From Butyrivibrio sp. M55 (lineage in GTDB: Bacteria; Bacillota; Clostridia; Lachnospirales; Lachnospiraceae): a stretch of 64,000 bases of DNA. Location: positions 1-64,000 of the forward strand of contig NZ_FPCD01000008.1 in assembly GCF_900116865.1 (NCBI RefSeq), given 5' to 3'. Made by a program: the position numbers and the translations under genes. Shown in pieces: positions 1-8,675 of the stretch (positions are counted from its first letter, which is position 1; each line of letters opens with the position of its first letter). Below the pieces are notes generated by a model. That model did not search any database. It was given only the letters and a program-made list of their open reading frames with translations, and had not been told where the DNA came from.

Positions 1-234
1 TCTCTCAATAGAGTACTTGGCACCGCAGGAGGGACAGAAACGAGAATGACATCGAAAAGGAACAAACTTAAAATTCCCGCATTTGGGGCAGCCATACATG
101 GCACCTCCAAATGCAGGGTCACCACAGTTGATCATCTTGTCTATGTTTTCCGTGACAGATGACCGTGGATGAAGAGTATATTGAATTTCTTCGTAATGGT
201 CGATGAACAATTCTTGTAATGTATTCCGTTTCAT
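1..234 (-). CDS. IS91-like transposase, N-terminal zinc-binding part (cut by window edge)
   Basis: Reading the minus strand from an ATG at 234 gives 78 codons that stay open to the window edge. Residues after about 37 contain the pattern C-G-D-P-x-F-G-G followed by C-P-K-C and then C-H-S-R-F-C-P-S-C-G, typical of the N-terminal zinc-binding domain of IS91-type transposases. That family moves by a rolling-circle-like mechanism with a catalytic tyrosine domain further downstream, which lies outside the window. The gene points out of the window and away from the VanW gene. I cannot tell whether the full element is intact. Confidence 0.75.
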   Translation of the reverse strand, partial: MKRNTLQELFIDHYEEIQYTLHPRSSVTENIDKMINCGDPAFGGAMYGCPKCGNFKFVPFRCHSRFCPSCGAKYSIER

Positions 235-265
235 AAAACCATTATGGAAGATTTAAGGCAAAAAA

Positions 266-303
266 CAACCCCAACCCCTCATGAGTGAGGGGCAGGGGAG
301 TTG
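266..303. repeat. G/C-rich hairpin just upstream of the IS91-like transposase
   Basis: CCCCTC at 275-280 pairs with GAGGGG at 287-292 around a 6-nt loop, and CCCC at 269-272 pairs with GGGG at 295-298. It lies 32 bases upstream of the transposase start. IS91-family elements carry hairpins near their termini, so this may mark the element's 5' end; that is inference. Confidence 0.4.
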
Positions 304-325
304 AAGTGCCACAGGCACTTTTTTA
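304..325. terminator. Short hairpin with T-run
   Basis: AAGTGCC, a 3-nt ACA loop and GGCACTT are followed by further Ts. It has the shape of an intrinsic terminator on the plus strand and lies just before the VanW-domain gene, so it may isolate that gene from upstream transcription. Confidence 0.5.
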
Positions 326-353
326 TTGAAAAAATCTAGAAAAAAGGAATTAC

Positions 354-1178
354 GTGCAAGCAATGAGAAAGAAAAGTATTACTATGGCAATCGCAGTGCC
401 GGTGCTGTGCGCAACAATCACCGGATATGGTAAGGTTTCATCAACATCTGAAGAAGTTTTTGTACACATGGAAGAAACATTTGCTCCGGGAGATCAGGAA
501 GGAATTACCGAAACAGTTGAAGCCGGCGCAGAAGTAACTATTCCGGTTGAAAATAATGAAGCTACACAGGAAGTTGTAATTGAATCGCCCGTCGCTGAAG
601 CTCCGGCTCCGGCACCTGAAAATATAGCTTGGGCAAGCATCGGTCATGAAGATATCATGTTGTATCCCGCTAATGAGGATGCAAATAACGTAAACGCAAG
701 AGTTGCATGCGGATATATAAACGGATATATTGTAAAACCCGGAGAGACATTCTCATATGCAAGTACGATTGGAAGAGGAACACCACCTGAAAGAGGATAT
801 GTTATTGCACATGTTGTCGGAGGATATGATTACGGCGGAGGCGTATGTAAGATAAGCAGCGCTCTTTACCACGCAGCAATGAATGCCGGTTGCAAGATTG
901 TTGAAAGACACAATCATTCAAAACCTGTTGACTACTATAAGCAGGGAGATGATGCAGCTATTGCATATAAGACCAGAAAAGATTTCAGATTCAGAAATAT
1001 ATTTGATCATGATGTTATGATACAGGCAGCATATGATGAAACAGGATATCATCTTGATATCCTTGCACCACAGCCGGCAGGAGCGCCTGCGGCACCTGCA
1101 CCGCAGCCAGAAGGAACACCGGTTGTTCTTGCACCGCAGCCTGAAGGAACACCGAATACTCCTGATCCTCAGCTTTAA
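354..1178 (+). CDS. Secreted VanW-domain protein
   Basis: A 274-residue protein with a basic, hydrophobic N-terminus resembling a signal peptide (residues 4-25), a Pro/Glu/Ala-rich linker, and a VanW domain at about residues 110-235. VanW hallmarks are visible: a PGETFSY motif, a GGGVCKISSALY motif where the family has GGGxCQxSxxLY, then ERHNHSKPVDYY and a following GDDAAI. The C-terminal 40 residues are a Pro-rich tail with repeats of the type PAPQPEGTP. VanW domains occur near vancomycin-resistance genes and in many cell-envelope proteins; the biochemical role is unknown. The start is either GTG at 354, with AAGGA five bases upstream, or ATG at 363; spacing favours GTG. No vancomycin-resistance genes are nearby. 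Confidence 0.8.
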   Translation: MQAMRKKSITMAIAVPVLCATITGYGKVSSTSEEVFVHMEETFAPGDQEGITETVEAGAEVTIPVENNEATQEVVIESPVAEAPAPAPENIAWASIGHEDIMLYPANEDANNVNARVACGYINGYIVKPGETFSYASTIGRGTPPERGYVIAHVVGGYDYGGGVCKISSALYHAAMNAGCKIVERHNHSKPVDYYKQGDDAAIAYKTRKDFRFRNIFDHDVMIQAAYDETGYHLDILAPQPAGAPAAPAPQPEGTPVVLAPQPEGTPNTPDPQL

Positions 1179-1205
1179 GAAAAATTGATTTACTATTAAA
1201 AATAG

Positions 1206-1270
1206 AAAGCACCTCTTTCTTGGATGTTGGTTCTAAACCAAGTCCGGTGATGAAAGAAGGTGCTTTTTTA
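1206..1270 (+). terminator. Terminator after the VanW gene
   Basis: AAAGCACCT at 1206-1214 pairs with AGGTGCTTT at 1258-1266, extended by CTTTC/GAAAG pairing with a small bulge, and is followed by a run of Ts. It separates the VanW gene from the ABC exporter operon. Confidence 0.65.
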
Positions 1271-1354
1271 ATCTTAAATAACTATAAAATCAATTGAACA
1301 CAATTTTTTTTAGTTATATAATACTTGATTGAAGATTACAACAGGAGAGAGACT

Positions 1355-3100
1355 ATGATAAAAACGTTAGGTAAAGAACTAAAAGAATATAAGCTCGTAT
1401 CCGTTTTGACGCCGCTGTGCATGATAGGTGAGGTTGCGGCGGAGATGATCATCCCAAAGCTCATGGGAAAGATTGTCGACAACGGAATATACGGCGAGAA
1501 TATGGCGTACATTTTCAGAGTGGGTGTGATGATGCTTTTGATTGCTCTGTTTGGACTCGCTGCGGGACTTGGAGGAGCGTACTACGGATCAAAGGCGTCC
1601 ACAGGCCTTGCAAAGAACCTTAGAAAGGCTATGTTCGATAATATTCAGACTTTTTCTTTTTCCAATATAGACAAATTTTCTACATCGGGTCTTGTAACAA
1701 GGCTTACAACCGATGTCACCAATATTCAGAATGCATATATGATGCTTCTTCGAATGGCAATGAGAGCGCCGGCGACCGTTATAGGCGCGATGATCATGTC
1801 ATTTATGATCAACCCCAAGCTTGCTACGATCTATCTCGTGGCTGTAGGTGTTCTTGCCGCGTTCATGGTTATTATCATGAGTAAGGCGACTGTTTATTTC
1901 AAAGAAGTTTTTGAAAAATATGATGAACTCAATGAGAGCGTTCAGGAGAATGTTTCCGCAATCAGAGTGGTAAAGGCTTATGTTCGTGAGGACTATGAGA
2001 ATGATAAGTTCAAAAAAGCTGCCGGAAACATTTACAACATGTTTGTAAGGGCAGAGATGAATGTTATCAAGATGGGACCCATGATGACAGCAACCGTTTA
2101 TGTGTGCATTCTTCTGATCAGCTGGGTCGGTGCGCACATGATCGTTGCGGGAAGCCTTACAACAGGAGAGCTTATGGGACTTCTTGCTTATTGCATGAAT
2201 ATCCTTATGAGTATGATGTTTCTTGCAATTATCTTTGTTATGCTCACAATGGCACAGGCAAGCGGAAAGCGTATCGCAGAAGTCTTGGAAGAGACACCCG
2301 ATATCACAAACAAGCCTGATGCGGTTACAGCTGTTCCCGATGGAAGCATCAGCTTTGAACATGTTAATTTTGCATACAATACGACTTCGGAAGAGCCTGT
2401 TTTAAAAGACATCAATATTGATATCAAGTCAGGTGAAACAATCGGAATTATCGGTGGAACAGGATCTGCCAAGTCTTCTTTGGTTAACCTTATCAGCAGA
2501 CTTTATGATGTAACTGAAGGTGCCGTTAAGGTAGGTGGAATCGACGTAAGAGATTATGATATGGAGACACTCAGGGATCAGGTTTCCGTGGTGCTTCAAA
2601 AGAATGTTCTTTTCTCCGGAACTATAATAGAAAACCTCAGATGGGGCGATAAGAACGCGACAAAAGAGGATTGCATAAGAGCCTGCAAGATGGCTTGTGC
2701 AGATGAATTTATTGAGAGAATGCCCGATGGATATGACACATACATAGAGCAGGGCGGTGCCAATGTATCAGGCGGTCAGAGACAGAGACTTTGTATTGCA
2801 AGAGCGCTTCTTAAAAAGCCCAAGATACTTATTCTCGACGATTCAACAAGTGCGGTTGATACCGCTACGGATGCCAAGATCAGAAAGGCGTTTGCAGAGG
2901 AAATACCCGGAACTACCAAGCTTATAATTGCACAGAGAATCGCGTCCGTTCAGGAATGTGACAGGATAATCGTCATGGACGACGGTCAGATCAGCGGTTT
3001 TGGAACACACAAAGAGCTTCTTGAGAATAACACTATTTACAGAGAAGTATACGAATCGCAGACCGGTGGTGCAAATGCGGACTTTGATAAGCAGGCTTAA
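1355..3100 (+). CDS. Heterodimeric ABC exporter, degenerate-site subunit
   Basis: A 581-residue half-transporter with an N-terminal six-helix membrane domain (about residues 15-310) and a C-terminal ATPase. The frame is open from a TTG at 1325, but ATG 1355 sits after an AGGAGAG ribosome site and is preferred. The Walker A is GGTGSAKSS, the signature VSGGQRQR is intact, Walker B ends in LDDS (Asp instead of the catalytic Glu), and the switch position reads IIAQR (Gln instead of His). These changes are the known mark of the non-hydrolytic site in heterodimeric exporters such as BmrCD, LmrCD and TM287/288. The next gene supplies the active site. The substrate is probably a drug or lipid-like molecule but cannot be read from sequence. 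Confidence 0.9.
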   Translation: MIKTLGKELKEYKLVSVLTPLCMIGEVAAEMIIPKLMGKIVDNGIYGENMAYIFRVGVMMLLIALFGLAAGLGGAYYGSKASTGLAKNLRKAMFDNIQTFSFSNIDKFSTSGLVTRLTTDVTNIQNAYMMLLRMAMRAPATVIGAMIMSFMINPKLATIYLVAVGVLAAFMVIIMSKATVYFKEVFEKYDELNESVQENVSAIRVVKAYVREDYENDKFKKAAGNIYNMFVRAEMNVIKMGPMMTATVYVCILLISWVGAHMIVAGSLTTGELMGLLAYCMNILMSMMFLAIIFVMLTMAQASGKRIAEVLEETPDITNKPDAVTAVPDGSISFEHVNFAYNTTSEEPVLKDINIDIKSGETIGIIGGTGSAKSSLVNLISRLYDVTEGAVKVGGIDVRDYDMETLRDQVSVVLQKNVLFSGTIIENLRWGDKNATKEDCIRACKMACADEFIERMPDGYDTYIEQGGANVSGGQRQRLCIARALLKKPKILILDDSTSAVDTATDAKIRKAFAEEIPGTTKLIIAQRIASVQECDRIIVMDDGQISGFGTHKELLENNTIYREVYESQTGGANADFDKQA

Positions 3101-3112
3101 GGAGGATTCATT

Positions 3113-5053
3113 ATGGCAGAAGAAGCAAAAGAGATAAAAGTAGGGCCGGGCGGCGGTAACAGACGCGGCATGCCAAAGCCTAAGATTGAAAATCCCGGAG
3201 CTCTTTTTAAAAGGCTCATGGGTTATGTGTTTAGATATTATCCTGTGCACATGGTTACTGTTTTGGTGTGCATACTTATAACGGTTGCCTCAAATATTCA
3301 GGGAACATTTTTTACAAAAAGTCTTATTGACTCGTATATACAGCCAATGCTCGACAGCGGAAGCAATGATTTCGGACCGCTTCTTGGTGCGATAGGAAGA
3401 GTTGCAATTTTCTATGCTCTCGGCGCATTGTCGGCATACGTTCAGTCAAGAGTAATGGTATATATCAATCAGGGAACGCTCAGAAGACTTCGTGAGGAGC
3501 TTTTTACCCATATGGAAAGCCTTCCCATCAAGTATTTTGATACAAATGCGCACGGCGATATCATGTCAATTTATACAAATGATATTGATACGCTCAGGCA
3601 GATGATAAGCCAGAGTATTCCTCAGCTTATTAACAGCGGAATTACGATTGTCAGCGTGCTGATATCAATGTTTATCCTTAGTGTGCCGCTTACTTTTGTG
3701 ACTCTTGTTATGGTAGGAGTTATGCTTTTTTGCTCAGCTATGGCAACCAAGGCTTCGGGAAAAAACTTTATGGAGCAGCAAAAGAGCCTCGGTGCGCTTA
3801 ACGGTTACATTGAAGAGATGATGACGGGACAGAAGGTGGTTAAGGTATTTAATCACGAGTCTGAGAGTATTGTGAAGTTTGATGAGCTTAATGAAGCTCT
3901 TTGCAGCAGTGCATTTAAGGCTAATGCTTTTTCGGGATCGCTTGGTCCCATCAACGCGCAGCTTGGTAATACAAGTTACGTTATCTGTGCGATGGTAGGC
4001 GGTGCGATAGCTCTTTCTGATAATATTGCCGTAGGCTTTACGGTTGGTGCGCTTGCATCCTTCCTTACATTTAACAGAAATTTCAGTATGCCGATCAACC
4101 AGGTCAGCATGCAGCTTAATTCGATAGTTATGGCTCTTGCCGGTGCGGATCGTATCTTTAAGCTTCTCGATGCACAGCCTGAGACGGATGACGGCTACGT
4201 AATGCTTGTCGATGCGATTGAGGAGAACGGCGAGATAAAAGAGGCCGATCATCATACGGGTCACTGGGCTTGGAAGCACTATCACAAGGCTACCGATACG
4301 ACAACTTACCAGCCGATGGAGGGTGATGTAACTTTCAACGGCGTGGACTTTGGTTATACGGATGAAAAGATGGTTCTTCATGATATCGTTCTTCATGCCA
4401 CACCCGGACAGAAGATTGCTTTTGTAGGTTCTACGGGAGCAGGAAAGACCACGATAACAAACCTGATCAACAGATTCTATGATATTCAGGACGGTAAGAT
4501 CAGATATGACAACATCAATATCAATAAGATAAAAAAAGCGGACCTTCGCCGCTCGCTCGGAATAGTGCTTCAGGATACGCACTTATTTACGGGGACGGTT
4601 AAGGACAACATCAGATACGGCAAGCTTAATGCAACTGATGAGGAAGTAATCGCAGCAGCTAAGCTTGCAAATGCACACAGCTTTATCAAGAGGCTTCCCG
4701 AGGGTTATGACACCATGCTCACGGGAGACGGAGCAAACCTTTCACAGGGACAGCGACAGCTTCTTGCAATTGCCAGGGCTGCCATTGCAGATCCTCCGGT
4801 ACTTATCCTCGATGAAGCTACATCATCAATCGATACAAGAACAGAGAAGATTGTTCAGGACGGTATGGACAGGCTTATGAAGGGCAGAACGACATTCGTT
4901 ATCGCTCACAGACTTTCTACCGTAAAGAACAGCGATTGTATAATTGTCCTTGAGCAGGGCCGAATCGTTGAGCAGGGCACGCACGACGAGCTTATCGCAA
5001 AGAAGCAGAGGTATTACCAGCTCTATACAGGTATGAAATCGGAGACGGCGTAA
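3113..5053 (+). CDS. Heterodimeric ABC exporter, catalytic subunit
   Basis: A 646-residue membrane-domain/ATPase half-transporter, 12 bases after its partner and behind a strong AAGGAGG. Six membrane helices span about residues 35-345. The ATPase has a canonical Walker A (GSTGAGKTT near residue 437), Walker B with catalytic Glu (LILDEATSS) and switch His (IAHRLS). Its signature reads LSQGQ rather than LSGGQ. In the heterodimer this signature faces the partner's degenerate Walker site, so the asymmetry is consistent across both subunits. A segment around residues 365-400 between membrane and ATPase domains is rich in His, Lys and Trp and longer than usual. A long palindrome (5071-5271) follows the gene. 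Confidence 0.9.
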   Translation: MAEEAKEIKVGPGGGNRRGMPKPKIENPGALFKRLMGYVFRYYPVHMVTVLVCILITVASNIQGTFFTKSLIDSYIQPMLDSGSNDFGPLLGAIGRVAIFYALGALSAYVQSRVMVYINQGTLRRLREELFTHMESLPIKYFDTNAHGDIMSIYTNDIDTLRQMISQSIPQLINSGITIVSVLISMFILSVPLTFVTLVMVGVMLFCSAMATKASGKNFMEQQKSLGALNGYIEEMMTGQKVVKVFNHESESIVKFDELNEALCSSAFKANAFSGSLGPINAQLGNTSYVICAMVGGAIALSDNIAVGFTVGALASFLTFNRNFSMPINQVSMQLNSIVMALAGADRIFKLLDAQPETDDGYVMLVDAIEENGEIKEADHHTGHWAWKHYHKATDTTTYQPMEGDVTFNGVDFGYTDEKMVLHDIVLHATPGQKIAFVGSTGAGKTTITNLINRFYDIQDGKIRYDNININKIKKADLRRSLGIVLQDTHLFTGTVKDNIRYGKLNATDEEVIAAAKLANAHSFIKRLPEGYDTMLTGDGANLSQGQRQLLAIARAAIADPPVLILDEATSSIDTRTEKIVQDGMDRLMKGRTTFVIAHRLSTVKNSDCIIVLEQGRIVEQGTHDELIAKKQRYYQLYTGMKSETA

Positions 5054-5070
5054 AGTTATTGTGGCAAACA

Positions 5071-5271
5071 GGGATATGGATTAGTTTTATCACTAATTTC
5101 ACGTATTGACATTCAAGGCATAAATAAGACAGAACCGAACATTCTTCGCTCCAAACTCGCCCATAAATGGGCTCAAACAGGTGGAGCGAAAACAGAATGT
5201 TCGGTTCTGTTTATTTATGCTCTTGAATGTAACAATCCATGAAAATAGTTCTAAAACTAATCCATATTCCC
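5071..5271. repeat. Long palindromic element A with conserved apical core
   Basis: About 200 bp folding as one imperfect hairpin. Outer arms are 5071-5089 and 5252-5271 (one indel); inner arms run from about 5107 to 5152 and from 5182 to 5233. The apex carries GCCCA-TAAA-TGGGC at 5159-5172. The apical ~50 bp is nearly identical, in inverted orientation, to the apex of element B at 6018-6215, while the arms have diverged. It fills the gap between the ABC exporter and the next gene. No long coding frame is supported in it. Confidence 0.85.
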
Positions 5272-5374
5272 TTGCTTGCGTACAGAATAATTTAATGCGT
5301 AGATTATTGCCTGTAATTTTCTATGCATATTATAATCTAAATAACGATAATACATAAACTAGATTAGGAGGATT

Positions 5375-5971
5375 ATGAGAATGGCAAATTTATTTTCGGT
5401 TATTTTTTTAGTAGCTCTTATAGTCGGTATTGTTTTTATTAGAAAAGCAGGTAAATTAAAAAAATCAGGAATGGATAATTCGCGATCAAAGAAAATAGGT
5501 ATTGTTTCTATTGCGATTGCATTAGTTGCAATGGTTATTATTGGGATAATTACTCCAACTACGGAACCTTCCGCTGAGCCTGTAGCTACAAGCGATGATA
5601 AAGAGGAAGTGGAAGCTAAGGAAGAGGCAGAAAGTGCTATTCGTGAGGGAGGCATTATTATTAAGGATGCAGAAAAAGGAAAATATGGTAAGGATTTGGT
5701 ACTTAATGAAGGCAGTGATGCGCCGGATAATATTATTGGACATTTTGTTCCCAGTGGAAAATATGAGGTGACAAATTTAGGAGATAAACCAACACAGGTT
5801 AATGTATATAAAAATGAAAAAGCTGTCACTGAGGAAGGTTGGGAAGAATGGGCAGATACAGGAGATATTGCTCTGCTTAAGCCTAATGAAAGTGCTGAAA
5901 TTACAATTGAAGATGGGTATTTTGTTAATGCTGATGCTCCGGCATATATTGTTTTAAATCCTATAGGATAG
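5375..5971 (+). CDS. Membrane-anchored protein of unknown function
   Basis: A 198-residue protein with two predicted membrane helices (about residues 4-21 and 36-58), an acidic Lys/Glu-rich linker, and a C-terminal domain of about 110 residues that should lie outside the cell. That domain has a motif of the form HFVPSGKYEVTNLG followed by beta-rich alternating sequence, reminiscent of small extracytoplasmic beta domains with an xPxGxY motif in Firmicutes, but I do not recognise a named family. An AGGAGG at 5366-5371 is too close to the first ATG (5375) and better spaced for the second (5381), so the protein may start two residues later. Palindromes A and B flank the gene on both sides. Confidence 0.7.
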   Translation: MRMANLFSVIFLVALIVGIVFIRKAGKLKKSGMDNSRSKKIGIVSIAIALVAMVIIGIITPTTEPSAEPVATSDDKEEVEAKEEAESAIREGGIIIKDAEKGKYGKDLVLNEGSDAPDNIIGHFVPSGKYEVTNLGDKPTQVNVYKNEKAVTEEGWEEWADTGDIALLKPNESAEITIEDGYFVNADAPAYIVLNPIG

Positions 5972-6017
5972 TAGTTTTTTATTTCATTTCCTTGAAAATT
6001 GCTGATAGCGAGTATTT

Positions 6018-6215
6018 TCTAAAGAGGATTGGATGAAGCTTTATTTGCACGAGTTGTAATAGTCATGAGCATAAAAACAAAATCTTGCATTCTGCTTTCG
6101 CTCCATTTGTTTGAGCCCATTTATGGGCGAGTTTGGAGCGAAGAATGCAGGGTTCTGTTTTTATGTGCCATGACTATCAACAAGTGCAACAAAAGCTTCA
6201 GTCAATCCTCTTAGA
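6018..6215. repeat. Long palindromic element B with the same core as A
   Basis: About 198 bp of imperfect inverted repeat. Arms 6018-6103 and 6135-6215 align with small indels; the apex has GCCCATTTATGGGC at 6115-6128. Its reverse complement matches the apex of element A with only a few differences over ~50 bp, so A and B are members of one family in opposite orientation flanking the gene at 5375-5971. Outer arms of A and B differ, yet each pairs with its own partner. The element abuts the open frame of a truncated nuclease gene. Confidence 0.85.
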
Positions 6216-6268
6216 TTATATCGCTATCGCATATTTCAGATGACAGTGAGAAGCTGCATGATATAATA

Positions 6269-6577
6269 ATGTCAGGAAGCGATGAATTAAAGGTGAAGAC
6301 CGTTGAAATGATAAATATGTTTGCCGGTACCAGAATTTCTACAGATAATGCGAAAGGGGGGCAAGTCATGGTTAGTAAGGCGTGGAAGGAATTGGTTGAT
6401 GCAGAAAGAGAGATAGGCCGCGAGGAAGGCTGGGAAGAAGGAATTTCGGAAGGCGGCGATATGCTTGCAAAACTCCTTAAGATTTTAGTGCCAGGTAGTA
6501 TAGAGTTTGACAAAGCGTTAAATGCTACAGGTAATGAGCGAATGAAGCTTTATAAAAAGTATGGCATCTTAGATTAG
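6269..6577 (+). pseudogene. C-terminal remnant of an Rpn-type PD-(D/E)XK nuclease/transposase
   Basis: The 102-residue product has only the tail typical of Rpn-family 'PD-(D/E)XK nuclease family transposase' proteins: a Glu/Gly/Arg-rich segment (REIGREEGWEEGISEGG) followed by LLKILVPGSIEFDKALNAT and a final KKYGI. The catalytic N-terminal nuclease domain is missing. The frame is open from 6215, immediately next to palindrome B, so the 5' part seems lost at the palindrome boundary. No good ribosome site precedes ATG 6269. I treat it as a broken gene. Confidence 0.65.
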
Positions 6578-6597
6578 CTTAATTAGTATGTTATGTG

Positions 6598-6627
6598 GCC
6601 GGATAGACAAGCGCTGTCCGGCTTTTT
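6598..6627 (+). terminator. Terminator before recQ
   Basis: GCCGGA at 6598-6603 pairs with TCCGGC at 6617-6622, followed by five Ts. It ends the transcript of the nuclease remnant. Confidence 0.75.
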
Positions 6628-6658
6628 CTATGATAATAAAAAATAACATGGTGAAGGT

Positions 6659-8542
6659 ATGAGTGACAATTTGAATATAAATAAAAAATATAAAAACCCT
6701 GAAGAGGTACTGAAAGTCCTGTTTGGATACGACACTTTCAGACCGGGGCAGAAAGATATAGTTGATGCAATATTAGATGGAAGAGATGTATTTGCCGTTA
6801 TGCCTACGGGGGCGGGAAAATCTTTATGTTATCAAATACCTGCAATGATGTTGGATGGCATAACATTAGTGGTTTCTCCACTTATCTCTTTGATGCAGGA
6901 TCAGGTTAATTCTTTGAATGAAGCGGGAGTTTCGGCTGCATATATTAATAGCTCTCTTTCTGACAGAGATTTTTTTGAAACGGTAAAAAAGACCGGAAAT
7001 GGTGAATTTAAAATCTTGTATGTTGCGCCTGAACGACTTATGACGGAAGGGTTTATAGAACTTGCAAAGTCTGTAAATATTTCAATGATCACGGTTGATG
7101 AAGCTCATTGTATATCGCAATGGGGGCAGGATTTTAGACCAAGCTACATGAAAATTGTTGAGTTTGTGAAACTTTTGGGCAAGAGGCCTGTTATTAGTGC
7201 GTTTACTGCTACAGCGACTGAGACTGTCAGAGAAGATATTGTGTGTACACTTGGACTAGGTAATCCGTATGTTCTGATTGGTGGATTTGACAGGGAGAAT
7301 CTTTATTTTCAAGTTGACAAACCGAAGAATAAGGAACAGTACATTTTGGATTATATCGATAATCATCCGAATGAAAGTGGAATAATCTATTGTGCCACAA
7401 GAAAGAATGTAGACAGCTTATATGAGATATTGACAGATAAAGGAATCGCGGCAGCAAAATACCACGCAGGGATGAATGCTTCTGAAAGAAAGCAGATGCA
7501 GGATGATTTTGTTTTTGATTACAAAAGTATTGTTGTAGCTACCAACGCATTTGGTATGGGGATTGATAAGTCGAATGTCAGATTTGTCATTCACTATAAT
7601 ATGCCTCAGAGCATGGAAAATTACTATCAAGAGGCGGGGCGTGCAGGAAGAGATGGGCTTGAATCAAAGTGTATTCTTTTGTTTTCACCGCAAGATATTG
7701 TTATAAATAGATTTCTGTTAGAGCACAAAGAAGTGGCAGATATTGATCCGGCAGATCTTGAAACAATCAGGGAACGGGATAATCAAAGGTTGCAGGTTAT
7801 GGAAAGATATTGCTATACAACAGGGTGCCTTCGTAATTATATTTTGAAATATTTTGGAGAGAACCATGAAAAGCCTTGCGAAGATTGCGGCAACTGCAAT
7901 CGTGAGTTTGAAACACTTGATATGACTGATGCGGCAAAAAAGATAATAAATTGCGTTTATGAAGCTAAAGGAAGATATGGCAGGGGAATTATCATAGATA
8001 CTGTTCTTGGAGCAAAAACGGCAAGGTTAAAAGAAGTGGGGGCTACGAACTACAGATCGTACGGAGTGCTTAATTCAATAAACAGAAGTATGTTAATGAG
8101 AGTTATCGATCAGCTTGTTTATGAAAAATACCTTGTTGTAGGAGATTATCAGGTTTTGAAAATGGGAGATATAAGGAGGCTGAAAGATTCAGCTACCTCG
8201 GTTATGGTCAAGATAACAGATGAGGACAAGCGTCCTGTTAAAACACCAAAAGTGAGTAAGAAGGCAACTGAAAAGAGCTCTCTTACATCTTCGGGATATA
8301 AGCTTTTTGAAAAACTTAGGGAGCTTAGGCTTGAGATTGCCCGTGAGGAAAACATGCCTCCATACATTGTTTTTAATGATAAAACATTGATAGATATGTC
8401 AGCCAAGGTTCCGACAACAAAGGAAGAAATGCTGCAAGTTTCCGGTGTCGGAGAGAATAAATTTAAGAAGTACGGTGATAGATTTTTGAAAGCGATTTCT
8501 GAGTGCTGTAAAGAGCTTACGGAGCTTATCACGAAAAAATAA
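6659..8542 (+). CDS. recQ: ATP-dependent DNA helicase RecQ
   Basis: A 627-residue superfamily 2 helicase that unwinds DNA 3' to 5' in recombination and replication-fork repair. Motif I is MPTGAGKS near residue 50, motif II DEAH near 147 (VDEAHCISQWGQDFRPSY), and the AGRAGRDG motif VI is present. A zinc-binding segment follows with Cys residues around 393-420 (CYTTGCLRNY and CEDCGNC), then a winged-helix region and an HRDC domain at about 540-615, giving the standard RecQ order and length. The start ATG 6659 follows GGTGAAGG. It stands alone with terminators on both sides. Confidence 0.95.
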   Translation: MSDNLNINKKYKNPEEVLKVLFGYDTFRPGQKDIVDAILDGRDVFAVMPTGAGKSLCYQIPAMMLDGITLVVSPLISLMQDQVNSLNEAGVSAAYINSSLSDRDFFETVKKTGNGEFKILYVAPERLMTEGFIELAKSVNISMITVDEAHCISQWGQDFRPSYMKIVEFVKLLGKRPVISAFTATATETVREDIVCTLGLGNPYVLIGGFDRENLYFQVDKPKNKEQYILDYIDNHPNESGIIYCATRKNVDSLYEILTDKGIAAAKYHAGMNASERKQMQDDFVFDYKSIVVATNAFGMGIDKSNVRFVIHYNMPQSMENYYQEAGRAGRDGLESKCILLFSPQDIVINRFLLEHKEVADIDPADLETIRERDNQRLQVMERYCYTTGCLRNYILKYFGENHEKPCEDCGNCNREFETLDMTDAAKKIINCVYEAKGRYGRGIIIDTVLGAKTARLKEVGATNYRSYGVLNSINRSMLMRVIDQLVYEKYLVVGDYQVLKMGDIRRLKDSATSVMVKITDEDKRPVKTPKVSKKATEKSSLTSSGYKLFEKLRELRLEIAREENMPPYIVFNDKTLIDMSAKVPTTKEEMLQVSGVGENKFKKYGDRFLKAISECCKELTELITKK

Positions 8543-8550
8543 ATTATTGG

Positions 8551-8587
8551 GATATGAAAGGCTTGAGCTTTTCATATCTTTTTTTGT
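8551..8587 (+). terminator. Terminator after recQ
   Basis: GATATGAAAG at 8551-8560 pairs with CTTTTCATATC at 8568-8578, one A-T step longer on one side, followed by a run of seven or more Ts. Confidence 0.8.
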
Positions 8588-8599
8588 ATCAGAAGTATA

Positions 8600-8628
8600 T
8601 TGACAGCGTGGTCTAATGGTAGTAGACT
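8600..8628 (+). promoter_or_regulatory. Promoter with a dyad operator, probable BlaI target
   Basis: TTGACA at 8600-8605 is spaced 17 bases from TAGACT at 8623-8628, a good sigma-A-type promoter. The dyad GTCTA-N7-TAGAC at 8611-8627 lies between and over these boxes, so a bound repressor would block polymerase. A further GTAGACC lies near 8651, so a second site may exist. The BlaI gene of the same cluster (11024-11389) is the natural candidate regulator. Confidence 0.6.
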
Positions 8629-8675
8629 ATAACTAAAGAGTTTACAATCAGTAGACCAAAGAAAGGAGGGAATGG

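Noticed and set aside
354..1178. Vancomycin-resistance determinant
   Set aside because: A VanW domain alone is common in Gram-positive genomes; no vanA, vanH, vanX or vanRS gene is nearby.
6029..6214. 61-residue open frame
   Set aside because: It lies wholly in palindrome B and has no ribosome site; its sequence is explained by the inverted repeat.
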